Below are positions 15,673 through 23,035 of a stretch of DNA of 64,000 nucleotides, in pieces. Position 1 is the stretch's first letter. Every line of letters starts with the position of its first letter. The notes beneath the pieces were generated by a model. That model worked only from the letters and a program-made list of their open reading frames with translations. It had not been told where the DNA came from and ran no database searches. Source of the DNA: Ignavibacteriales bacterium (lineage in GTDB: Bacteria > Bacteroidota > Ignavibacteria > Ignavibacteriales > Ignavibacteriaceae); contig JADJEI010000001.1 of NCBI GenBank assembly GCA_016709155.1, positions 1,612,001-1,676,000 of the forward strand, in the 5' to 3' direction. Made by a program: the position numbers and the translations under genes.

Positions 15673-16245
15673 TTATTTTTTGGATATAGTATTTAACTTT
15701 TTCAGCTCAATTGAAAAATGAACATGAAAGATACCGATAGCTATAAGTGCAATTCCTGTAAATACTGCAACCGTTAAACCGGCAAAGAGAGGATTCCATA
15801 AAAGTATGAATGAAAATATTGCACCAAGGATGCCTGTGAAAAGCAACCAGCCCCAGTTCGATACTTTGTATTTTTTCAATTCAATTGACCATGCTATAGC
15901 CATCATAGAACGATATAGAACTACGAATCCTACAAAGAGCGGTAAAGTAATAATTGAAATCTGCGGATTCAGAATAAGTATAAAACCTAATATGGAATTA
16001 AGAATTCCAGATGCCAATGACCAGCCCCAGCCATCCAACTGCTTTCTATAACTAATTGAAAAAATTATTTCAAGGATACCTGTAACAAAAAAAGTTACAC
16101 TGAATAAGATAGCTAATGAGAGGTAAGTTGCCGTAGGTGTAATAAGAGCCCAGATACCTGTGGCAATGAAAATAATGCCAAGTATTAATAGAAGATACCA
16201 ATGTTTGATTGCATCTTTTATTGATTTGAAAGTTTCGTTATACAT
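15673..16245 (-). CDS. HdeD/DUF308 family membrane protein, copy 1
   Basis: 190 residues with six hydrophobic segments in three hairpins (for example LLILGIIFIATGIWALITP and LLFTGILGAIFSFILLWNP), the architecture of the HdeD/DUF308 family. HdeD in E. coli is linked to acid resistance at high cell density; the role here is unknown. It is a paralogue of the next gene upstream (16279-16845): both start with FKS-K-D-IKHWY and end with a IGIF-hxhS-x-KKL segment. It lies between that copy and ftsH in one direction, with AGGAGT as ribosome site. Confidence 0.85.
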   Translation of the reverse strand: MYNETFKSIKDAIKHWYLLLILGIIFIATGIWALITPTATYLSLAILFSVTFFVTGILEIIFSISYRKQLDGWGWSLASGILNSILGFILILNPQISIITLPLFVGFVVLYRSMMAIAWSIELKKYKVSNWGWLLFTGILGAIFSFILLWNPLFAGLTVAVFTGIALIAIGIFHVHFSIELKKLNTISKK

Positions 16246-16278
16246 TTTTTACTCCTGTTTTTTGTTGATTGATAAGGT

Positions 16279-16845
16279 TTATTGATTAATTTTTAATTTT
16301 TTTATTGCCAATGATAAACTGATGTAGAAGATACCGACGCTTATTAAAGCCAGTCCTGTTAGTAAAGAGATAGTCATTTCTACAAAAGCCGGCTTTCCTA
16401 AAATTAAAATGGAAAGTGCACCACTGATAATGCTGATAATAAGCAGCCAGCTCCAGCTTGGTATATCGTAATCATTCATTCCGATTAACCAGTTAATACC
16501 CATTACGGAACGATATAACATTACAAATCCTACCATAAGCTGGAGAACAACAATTGAAATCTCCGATTGCATAGGAATCATTAAGCCAATTATGACATCA
16601 AAAAATCCAATAGCCAATGACTGTTCCCATCCATCAAACTTGTTTCGAAAATCGATTGAAGAAATTATTTCAAGAATGTCTGTAATCAGAAAAGTTATAC
16701 TAAATAAAATGGATAATGAGACAAACGCTGCTTCAGGTGTTGGAATAACCCACATACCCAATCCAATAAAAATTACTCCAATTATTAATACGATATACCA
16801 ATGTTTAATAACGTCTTTTGCTGATTTGAAATTATTGTTATCCAT
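16279..16845 (-). CDS. HdeD/DUF308 family membrane protein, copy 2
   Basis: 188 residues with six predicted membrane segments, paralogous to the 15673-16245 gene over its whole length (NNFKSAKDVIKHWYIVLIIG against ETFKSIKDAIKHWYLLLILG). The leaders are also alike: the CCTGTTTTT...TTGATTGATAAGGTT stretch recurs at 16252-16276 and 16854-16880, so the duplication included the upstream region. It has diverged more in the middle third (an INWLIGMNDYDIPSWSW loop). Likely inner membrane; function unknown. Confidence 0.83.
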   Translation of the reverse strand: MDNNNFKSAKDVIKHWYIVLIIGVIFIGLGMWVIPTPEAAFVSLSILFSITFLITDILEIISSIDFRNKFDGWEQSLAIGFFDVIIGLMIPMQSEISIVVLQLMVGFVMLYRSVMGINWLIGMNDYDIPSWSWLLIISIISGALSILILGKPAFVEMTISLLTGLALISVGIFYISLSLAIKKLKINQ

Positions 16846-17188
16846 TTTCTCTTCCTGTTTTTGTTTGATTGATAAGGTTCATTCAGATCCTGTTACAATT
16901 GCTACCTTTTTTTCAAGTAGCTTTATATTTTTTCTTTCGTGTTTAAATTCTTTTGAATTTATAAATCCAATTGGTGAGCCACTTTTTAGAGGGATTAAAA
17001 TCCTTATTTAATGAATAAATTGAGAGGATTTTAAATTTGCTATGCTTTTATTAAAGCAATAGCTTAATCTTATTCCTTGAATAAAAGGAGTGACTTTGAT
17101 TTGAGATGAGAGATAATCGTCTATCTTTAATCTCATTTGGCTTCTCTGGCAGTTTATAATAGGCATAGCAAAAAGACTTTTTCTTATT
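16846..17188. other. Gene-free spacer upstream of the HdeD-like pair
   Basis: 343 bases between the HdeD-like copy 2 start and the DoxX gene stop. It is AT-rich with a few short inverted repeats (for example TTTATTAAAGCAATAG near 17046), no credible frame and no clear terminator or promoter motif. It presumably holds the promoter for the HdeD-like genes. Confidence 0.35.
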
Positions 17189-17629
17189 CTATTTTTGATT
17201 TAAAGAATATCTACGCACAGGGTACCTTGGTGGGATTAGAGATTTCTTAAATCTTCCCCAGGCAACAAATATTGCAAGCAGGAAAAGCAAAATGTTTATT
17301 CCTATAACCGACGTTTCACCCATTGATATATTAAATAAAGTTGCAAGCAGCATAACGAAGGCAACACCGATTGCAGCCAAGGAAGTAAGCTGTGGTTTAA
17401 TACGAAGCAGTGAGGGAAGTATTAAACCCAGACTTCCTATAATTTCGGATAAGCCGATTAACCTTACTGGTAGTGAGTTGACATCTTTTGTCCAGGGGAT
17501 AAGAGCATTCAAATTTTCAATGGGTAGAAATAATTTCGCTGCACCGGTAATAAAGAACACGAGAGCTAAAAATATCTGTGCTGCCCAAAGTGCAATGTTC
17601 AGAGCTTTAGATGAATGTTGATTTGTCAT
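17189..17629 (-). CDS. DoxX family membrane protein
   Basis: 146 residues with four membrane segments. The first has the DoxX pattern ALWAAQIFLALVFFITGAAKLF, followed by LIGLSEIIGSLGLILPSLL, LAAIGVAFVMLLATLFN and NILLFLLAIFVAWGRF. DoxX-type proteins are quinone-linked or redox-associated membrane proteins; the specific role is not known. The start ATG at 17629 has AGGAAG upstream. It is isolated from its neighbours by 140-base and 343-base gaps but lies on the same strand as the rest of the cluster. Confidence 0.87.
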   Translation of the reverse strand: MTNQHSSKALNIALWAAQIFLALVFFITGAAKLFLPIENLNALIPWTKDVNSLPVRLIGLSEIIGSLGLILPSLLRIKPQLTSLAAIGVAFVMLLATLFNISMGETSVIGINILLFLLAIFVAWGRFKKSLIPPRYPVRRYSLNQK

Positions 17630-17770
17630 AATAGACTTCCTTTATTATTTGTAAATAATGTTTGTTTTGAGTATTGATAAGAATTGTTAGCGAAGGATGT
17701 AGATCAATAATTTTTTATAAAAAATTTCGCTATATGTTTCAAACAAAAAATAGTTGAGGTATCGACTTTA

Positions 17771-18469
17771 TTAATTTCCTCTGATCAAATCTTCTGCTTT
17801 AGAAAAATCAGCAACCTTTTCAACATTAATAATATTTGAAAACGAAAATCCTTTTAGTATATATCCTTTTATAATCAATAACTGTAAGAATTTTTCTAAC
17901 CGTACTATTCCAGCTTGTAGTGCATGTTTCGTCTCGTCGAATATGTTTGGAGAGAAATAGTATATACCACCATTAACCCAGTTATAACCGTCCTTTGCAT
18001 CATTGAATTTTAAAATTATATCTTCATCATTCATTGCTACACTAAGTGGTTTTTCATCATTAATGTGTTTTGTTACAGCAAGAGCTCCGTCGGAATCTTC
18101 CTGCAGTAATGAATAGGTTACAAACTCTGAGAATTCATTCTCAAGAAAAACAGAATTTGCATTTACCAGGAAAAAGGGTTCAATTTTAAGAAAGGATGTC
18201 AATCCAATTAAACTTTGCAGGGGACTTACATTTTCCAATTCAATAAGATTTAACTTAAGACCGAAATTATTTGCTGACAAGTATTGCTTAAGTTTCGGTT
18301 CGTGTGAATTAATTATGTAAAATAAATTTGTTATCCCGTTAGTACGTCCGATTCTGATTATTCTTTCTATAAGATATTCCCCGTTTATTTTCATCAAACC
18401 TTTGGAGATTTTTAATCCTCCCGTTTTCATGCGGGTGTTGTTATCCATTTCAATTATTTCATGGTTCAT
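17771..18469 (-). CDS. Nucleotidyltransferase-like protein with a degraded NTP-binding motif
   Basis: 232 residues that follow the sugar-phosphate nucleotidyltransferase fold: LIERIIRIGRTNGITNLFYIINSHEP (helix then strand), FFLVNANSVFL in place of the metal-binding aspartate segment, and WVNGGIYYFSP, which is the typical NxGIY/F sugar-binding motif. The normal GGxGTRLxPLTxxxPK start is replaced by TGGLKISKGLMKING, missing the G-T-R and the first loop. It may be a non-catalytic or divergent member. It lies 54 bases after the UbiB C-terminal fragment on the same strand. Confidence 0.6.
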   Translation of the reverse strand: MNHEIIEMDNNTRMKTGGLKISKGLMKINGEYLIERIIRIGRTNGITNLFYIINSHEPKLKQYLSANNFGLKLNLIELENVSPLQSLIGLTSFLKIEPFFLVNANSVFLENEFSEFVTYSLLQEDSDGALAVTKHINDEKPLSVAMNDEDIILKFNDAKDGYNWVNGGIYYFSPNIFDETKHALQAGIVRLEKFLQLLIIKGYILKGFSFSNIINVEKVADFSKAEDLIRGN

Positions 18470-18523
18470 TTCATTATCTTATTTAATTGTTTTATGACTT
18501 AGAGTTTTATTCAATTGTTTTTA

Positions 18524-19129
18524 TCACAGCTTCCCAGATCGCATGATGCCAATGAGCAGCCATAAACCTAGAACAGATGCAACGACAAAACCGCTAATAC
18601 CTATCATCGGATAATCCCACAGAAGAGTTCCTTTACTTAAGTACATAATTAATGATGAGCCGATTATGAGAGCTGCAATAATTATTGCAAATGAAAGACG
18701 GTTGCTTGCTGAGTCAATTCTTCTTCCAAATTCTTCAAGCCCGTCGTATTTAAAAGTGATTGTGAATTTGTCGTTACGAAGTTTGTAAAGAATATTTCGC
18801 AGATCTTCCGGTAATTTTTTTAATATATCGAAGCTTTCTTCTGCTGTTCTGATTAATGACCGGAACCTGGTAAACGGATTTAGTTTATTTAAATATGCTT
18901 TCTTTGTAAAAGGGATTAATATTTCAGCTAAATTAAATTGAGGATATAGTTCTCTTGCACCGGCTTCTGTTATTGCAAGTGTTCTGATCAATACACTGAG
19001 GTCCGCTGGCAATTTAATCTGATGTGTTCGGAGCAATTCAACGAATTCATCTATAAGTTTAGATAGATTTATTCTGTTTAATGGAACTTTGTAGTAATGA
19101 CTTATAAATTCCATCAAATCAGTTTTCAA
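18524..19129 (-). CDS. ABC1/UbiB kinase-like protein, C-terminal fragment
   Basis: 201 residues matching the last third of bacterial UbiB-like proteins: EFISHYYKVPLNRINLSKLIDEFVELL, then ALTHELIX-type LPADLSVLIRTLAITEAGARELYPQF as in full-length proteins, ending in two membrane segments. The only start is a TTG that overlaps the end of the N-terminal fragment, in a different frame. The kinase core that should precede it (the HADPHPGN and DFG segments) is absent from both fragments. Probably not an independent gene but the remainder of one disrupted by an internal deletion. Confidence 0.75.
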   Translation of the reverse strand: MKTDLMEFISHYYKVPLNRINLSKLIDEFVELLRTHQIKLPADLSVLIRTLAITEAGARELYPQFNLAEILIPFTKKAYLNKLNPFTRFRSLIRTAEESFDILKKLPEDLRNILYKLRNDKFTITFKYDGLEEFGRRIDSASNRLSFAIIIAALIIGSSLIMYLSKGTLLWDYPMIGISGFVVASVLGLWLLIGIMRSGKL

Positions 19130-19929
19130 TCCGCGTAGGTTTGTTCATTTTTTAGAAGTTCCGATATTTTAATTCCATTAATAAATTCTGTTACTAAAAT
19201 GCCTTCTGTAGAATATTCCCAATAAACGATTGGTATTTTGATGGTAGGATCATCCTGAAAATAATTTCGGAATGTGTCAATATTATATCCCTCAAAAACT
19301 AAGTTTAATTCCTTCTTAATTGTTTTTTCAAATTCTTTTATTATTTCAACCGGCTGATAAGGTTTACTTTCCGGAATATGTGTTTCGATCAATCTTGAAA
19401 GGTTCTTTAAAATTTCAAGGTCTGATTCAATTTTTTCTGCTTCACCCGGATGCAAAATTTTTACAGCAACTGTTTCGCCATTCTTTAATTTGGCTTTATG
19501 AATTTGTGCAATGGAAGCTGCCGCAATTGGAGTTTCATCAAATTCTAAAAAAACATCGTTTATAGATTTACCATATTCTTTAGTCAAAACAGATTTGATT
19601 TTCTCAATCTCATCCTTTTGTACACTATCCTGTAATTTGGAAAGTTCAGCAGCGAGTTCTGCAGGAATAAAATCCGATCGAAGACTGAGCATCTGTCCTA
19701 ACTTTATAAATGTAGCTCCCAGTTCTTCGAACGCCATTCGCAGGCGTTCTGGAGTACTGAGAGCATTAATGTTTTGGCTTTGTGTAGAAATCGGATTCTT
19801 ATTAATTCGAATTCGTTTGGCAATGCTGATCTTACTAACAATGTCGTTAAAACCGTATTTGATAAATACCTTTAGAATTTCCTGGTAACGATTTAAATTA
19901 TTAAAGCGTCTGCGGATATTTTTTTTCAT
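19126..19929 (-). CDS. ABC1/UbiB kinase-like protein, N-terminal fragment
   Basis: 267 residues. The family's signature KxGQ is in FIKLGQMLSLRSD, and the alanine-rich nucleotide loop is AAASIAQIHKAKL followed by VAVKILHPG with the nucleotide-binding lysine; the frame ends after ILVTEFINGIKISELL. Full-length relatives (about 550 residues) support ubiquinone or other lipid-related functions. Here the frame stops before the catalytic HADPHPGN and DFG motifs. About 90-100 residues are missing relative to the family, and the C-terminal fragment starts four bases before this frame ends. Confidence 0.8.
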   Translation of the reverse strand: MKKNIRRRFNNLNRYQEILKVFIKYGFNDIVSKISIAKRIRINKNPISTQSQNINALSTPERLRMAFEELGATFIKLGQMLSLRSDFIPAELAAELSKLQDSVQKDEIEKIKSVLTKEYGKSINDVFLEFDETPIAAASIAQIHKAKLKNGETVAVKILHPGEAEKIESDLEILKNLSRLIETHIPESKPYQPVEIIKEFEKTIKKELNLVFEGYNIDTFRNYFQDDPTIKIPIVYWEYSTEGILVTEFINGIKISELLKNEQTYAD

Positions 19930-19984
19930 AATCTACTTATCTCTTTATCGGGATACTTTATCAAATTGGTTTATACACTTCAAT

Positions 19985-20284
19985 TCAATTAGCACTCTTT
20001 TTTTTCTGCATATCGGATATTGTCGCTTTCAGATTGTTAATTTCTTTCTTTGTAGCAAATCCAAAATTGTTTATTGTTTCATTGACAACTGCTTTGGTTT
20101 TTTCCTTAAACTCAGTTTCGCTTTTTTCAAGTTTGGCCATTATTTCTTTTACAGCTTTTGACCTTTCTTGTTTTTCCAGTTGTCCTTTAGCGATCATATC
20201 ATCTACAAGGTTTTCTACTTTTTTCTTTGTAGTTACAGCAATACCTAATCCGAGGTTAATGCTTTTTTCAATTATGTCTTTCAT
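19985..20284 (-). CDS. Phasin-like coiled-coil protein
   Basis: 99 residues, almost entirely helical and charged, with heptad-like LEKQERSKAVKEIMAKLEKSETEFKEK-type stretches; the N-terminus (IIEKSINLGLGIAVTTKKKVENLVDDM) is amphipathic. The pattern GxGxA-T-x-E/KxxxxxVDDMxxKG is what I associate with phasin / polyhydroxyalkanoate-granule-associated proteins that often accompany UbiB-like genes in Bacteroidota. No PHA synthase is in the window, so the granule link is an inference. The ATG at 20284 has AGGAGT upstream. Presumably in one unit with the UbiB fragments. Confidence 0.65.
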   Translation of the reverse strand: MKDIIEKSINLGLGIAVTTKKKVENLVDDMIAKGQLEKQERSKAVKEIMAKLEKSETEFKEKTKAVVNETINNFGFATKKEINNLKATISDMQKKKSAN

Positions 20285-20351
20285 TTTTTACTCCTTTGTT
20301 TGTTATAAGGTTGTGTTTAATTAGTTTTATTTTGTTTTGATTAACATTCCA

Positions 20352-20549
20352 TCAATTAATGAAATATTTTATAATACTGAGCTTGAAGTTGTATTCAACC
20401 ATCAACATAAATTCCATTAATGGTTTAAATACAAAATAAATTAAAAGTACTAAGTAGATTATTATCACGACCCACTCTAAAACTATCCTACCTTTTTGTT
20501 TTGGCTCTCCTTTTACTTTCTCAGCTTTGTCGGTAATTTCTTGTTCCAT
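20352..20549 (-). CDS. Small single-span membrane protein, function unknown
   Basis: Using the ATG at 20549 the protein has 65 residues: a charged N-terminus (EITDKAEKVKGEPKQKGR), one hydrophobic segment (LEWVVIIIYLVLLIYFVF) and a short tail. A second in-frame ATG at 20597 and a third at 20627 exist. The 20627 start lies upstream of the transcription start expected from the GG-N10-GC site at 20631-20646, so it is unlikely. AAGAAGAG is the ribosome site for the 20549 start. No family is recognised. It is the first gene after the putative sigma-54 promoter. Confidence 0.5.
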   Translation of the reverse strand: MEQEITDKAEKVKGEPKQKGRIVLEWVVIIIYLVLLIYFVFKPLMEFMLMVEYNFKLSIIKYFIN

Positions 20550-20630
20550 ACTCGACTCTTCTTTCCTTGCTAATAGTTTTTGTTTCAAGTGATTCATCTT
20601 TAAATCTATATTGAATATCCATACCAAATA

Positions 20631-20646
20631 GGCATAATGAATGCCA
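20631..20646 (-). promoter_or_regulatory. Putative sigma-54 (-24/-12) promoter
   Basis: On the minus strand this reads TGGCATTCATTATGCC. It has GG and GC separated by exactly ten bases, as in the consensus TGGCAC-N5-TTGC. It faces the small membrane protein, phasin-like and UbiB genes, and a divergent sigma-54 activator gene starts 132 bases away. The sequence is also a short inverted repeat (GGCAT/ATGCC), so an operator is an alternative. Confidence 0.55.
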
Positions 20647-20777
20647 TCAGTGAAAAACTTAAATGAGCTTTATTTTTCTTTGTTTTTAAATGTTTTGTTA
20701 AGATAGTTGCTTATATAAGAGGAACAGCTTATTTTCATCCCTTAAATAAGAGCAATTAATTTTATTAAGGGATTAAA

Positions 20778-21830
20778 ATGCAAACCAATGATGAAGATAT
20801 ATCCTTTCTGATATCTATGTACGATGATGTAGCGACAGTAAAGGATAAAGAGAATTTATTATATACGATCTTTCAAATACTGCATGAGTTTTATGGAATT
20901 AAAATCAGTGGAGGTGCACTATACGATAAGTCAAAAGAAAATTTCGGATTCATTGTCATTAAAATTGAAAAAGATAAAAGGGTAACGGATTCAATGGCAT
21001 GGCTGCAGATGTTTTCTGTAAATTCTATTCCATTTAACATTTCCATTTCAAATCCGGAAATAACTCTCCTTAGTCCAGAGCAACTCAATGCTATGCAACC
21101 TCAGAATATAAAACATCCCCCCTTAGGCAAAGTACTTAGTGAGATGAATATCAATTCACTTTCCCTAATACCAATAAACACCGGTGGTGAACTTATCGGA
21201 TTTCTTGTATTAGCACTTGAAGGAACTGCTCTTGGCGAGAAAGAGGAAGGCTTTTTATTGAGGCTCGCCAGCTTGATAGGTTCCGTTTATGAAAAGGTGA
21301 ACAGTTATGACGAACTTAAGCGTAAGGAAAAGGAAATACAGCTTGGTTTATTGGCAGATCTTCTTCCAATCAGGGAAAAAGAATCTTTATTTAAAAAATT
21401 AGCCGATGAGACAAATAAATTAATCCCATGCGATTATATCGCCTTTCATACTGAATATTCATCAATGAATTTGTCCAGCACTCTTTCGCTCATCAAAGAT
21501 GAAAAAGATCAGTTCAAAATAATGCCGTCAACCCGGAACATAACTTTGTTCTTGCTGGCATTAAAATCAAAAGTTAATGGAAAGGTTGAACAAAATCATT
21601 TAGAAGTTACCGGCAAGTCGTTCGATAAAATGTGTGAACAATTTTTACATTTAAAGCAGTTGAAGGAGAAAAACTCTGTTAGTTCCTTACTGGTTTTGCA
21701 TCATTCATATAAAAATTTAGGCGGATTAACAGTTGTATTAGGCAGAAGCCTTCCATATTCAGCAATCAAAATTGAACCAGTACTGGAATTAATATTTACT
21801 CAAAACAGGGAGGCATTTTTTTGGAGTTAA
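20778..21830 (+). CDS. Sigma-54-dependent activator, N-terminal sensory part (frameshifted gene)
   Basis: 350 residues with a GAF-like sensory region (LNINSLSLIPINTGGELIGFLVLALEG segment near residue 125) and a helical linker. This frame ends at 21830 because of the T7 run at 21816-21822; with six T the frame reads on as FFGVNEIDLAMNLLPYLG into the AAA+ part starting before 21847. The real gene therefore runs from 20778 to about 22935. The signal sensed is unknown. It is divergent from the minus-strand phasin/UbiB cluster and its putative sigma-54 promoter, suggesting it controls those genes. Confidence 0.8.
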   Translation: MQTNDEDISFLISMYDDVATVKDKENLLYTIFQILHEFYGIKISGGALYDKSKENFGFIVIKIEKDKRVTDSMAWLQMFSVNSIPFNISISNPEITLLSPEQLNAMQPQNIKHPPLGKVLSEMNINSLSLIPINTGGELIGFLVLALEGTALGEKEEGFLLRLASLIGSVYEKVNSYDELKRKEKEIQLGLLADLLPIREKESLFKKLADETNKLIPCDYIAFHTEYSSMNLSSTLSLIKDEKDQFKIMPSTRNITLFLLALKSKVNGKVEQNHLEVTGKSFDKMCEQFLHLKQLKEKNSVSSLLVLHHSYKNLGGLTVVLGRSLPYSAIKIEPVLELIFTQNREAFFWS

Positions 21831-21846
21831 TGAAATTGACCTAGCT

Positions 21847-22812
21847 ATGAATCTACTACCATACTTAGGCTTGATTTTATCTAATCTTTATGCCTTTGAG
21901 GAGATAAAAATACTTACAAAAAAACTTGAACAAGAAAAGAATTATCTGCTGGATGAAATCAATTTAACTCACAACATACAGGAAATAATTGGAAACAGTC
22001 AGCAAATAAACTACACATTAAATAAAGTAAAACAAGTTGCTCCTCTCGATGCAACAGTTTTGATTTTGGGTGAAACCGGTACAGGCAAAGAATTAATTGC
22101 TAAGGCAATACATAATTTATCAAACCGGAAAGAGAATGCTTTCATAACTGTAAATTGTGCTGCTCTACCTGCGCAATTGATTGAATCCGAATTATTTGGA
22201 CATGAGAAAGGCAGCTTTACCGGAGCTTTAGAAAAAAGGATTGGAAAATTTGAAGTTGCTGATGGCGGTACAATATTTTTAGATGAGATCGGGGAATTGC
22301 CATTAGAAATTCAGGCAAAGCTTTTACGTGTTTTACAGGAAAAAGAATTTGAGCGTCTTGGCGGTAAAAGCACAGTTCATTCTGATGTTCGCATTGTTGC
22401 TGCCACAAATCGGGATCTGGAAAAAGAAGTTGAACAAGGAAAATTTCGTTCCGATTTATTTTTCAGATTAAATGTGTTTCCCATTGTTGTTCCACCACTT
22501 CGAGAAAGAAAAGACGACATACCTTTATTGGTAAAATATTTCATAGATAAATATTCAAAAAAATTAGGGAAAGAATTAAAATCAATAAAGAAAACTGATA
22601 TAGATACATTTATAAATTATAACTGGCCTGGCAATATCCGTGAGTTGGAACATATGATTGAACGGGCAATTATAGTTTCAGAAGGAACAAATTTAAATTT
22701 TGAAAAATTGTTAGGTGGGAACCTGAAACAGGCTGAATCAGATTTCAAATCATTCAAAACATTAGTGGAAAATGAAAAAGAGCATATTATAATTGCGTTA
22801 AAAAATCTCTAA
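21847..22812 (+). CDS. Sigma-54-dependent activator, AAA+ part of the same gene
   Basis: 321 residues. Walker A is GETGTGKEL, the sigma-54 contact loop is GSFTGA (usual GAFTGA with A to S), Walker B is GGTIFLDEIGELP, and RVLQEKEFERLGG and NWPGNIRELEHMIERA complete the domain. The frame ends at 22812 after ALKNL. Removing one A from the A6 run at 22800-22805 and adding one to the A4 run at 22864-22867 restores a Fis-type helix-turn-helix (SKGKVTGENSAAQLLG, then KTLGSKMRKLKM) to a stop at 22933-22935. It drives sigma-54 RNA polymerase by ATP hydrolysis. Confidence 0.9.
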   Translation: MNLLPYLGLILSNLYAFEEIKILTKKLEQEKNYLLDEINLTHNIQEIIGNSQQINYTLNKVKQVAPLDATVLILGETGTGKELIAKAIHNLSNRKENAFITVNCAALPAQLIESELFGHEKGSFTGALEKRIGKFEVADGGTIFLDEIGELPLEIQAKLLRVLQEKEFERLGGKSTVHSDVRIVAATNRDLEKEVEQGKFRSDLFFRLNVFPIVVPPLRERKDDIPLLVKYFIDKYSKKLGKELKSIKKTDIDTFINYNWPGNIRELEHMIERAIIVSEGTNLNFEKLLGGNLKQAESDFKSFKTLVENEKEHIIIALKNL

Positions 22813-22917
22813 AGGAAAGGTAACCGGCGAAAACAGTGCAGCTCAGCTTCTAGGAATTAACGGAAAACTCTCGGCTCTAAAATGAGAAAACTTAAAATGA
22901 AAAGAGAATTTGTAATC

Positions 22918-22970
22918 ACTACTGAGAGAAAATAACATAGGGGTTACTCCCAAAACCTCAGTAGTTTTCT
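22918..22970 (+). terminator. Stem-loop at the end of the sigma-54 activator gene
   Basis: ACTACTGAG (22918-22926) pairs perfectly with CTCAGTAGT (22957-22965), which is followed by TTTCT; the loop of about 30 bases holds a smaller GGGG/CTCCC pair. It overlaps the restored stop of the activator gene. The right half (22954-22977) can instead form a CCGCAG-type hairpin read on the minus strand after clpB, similar to the ftsH terminator, so a bidirectional use is possible. Confidence 0.45.
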
Positions 22971-22993
22971 CCTGCGGTTTGATTGTCTTTGTT

Positions 22994-23035
22994 CGGCATC
23001 CGGAATCAAGCATCTAATATCGAGCATCGAGCATC
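22994..23035. repeat. Six tandem seven-base units (NNNNATC) at the 3' end of clpB
   Basis: The 42 bases divide exactly into CGGCATC, CGGAATC, AAGCATC, TAATATC, GAGCATC, GAGCATC (on the minus strand each unit begins GAT). The last base is shared with the clpB stop codon. Confidence 0.7.

Noticed and set aside
20680..21000. Further GG-N10-GC-like pairs near the DoxX and HdeD-like genes
   Set aside because: The spacing was off by one or the flanking bases did not fit; only the 20631-20646 site meets the spacing and lies next to an activator.
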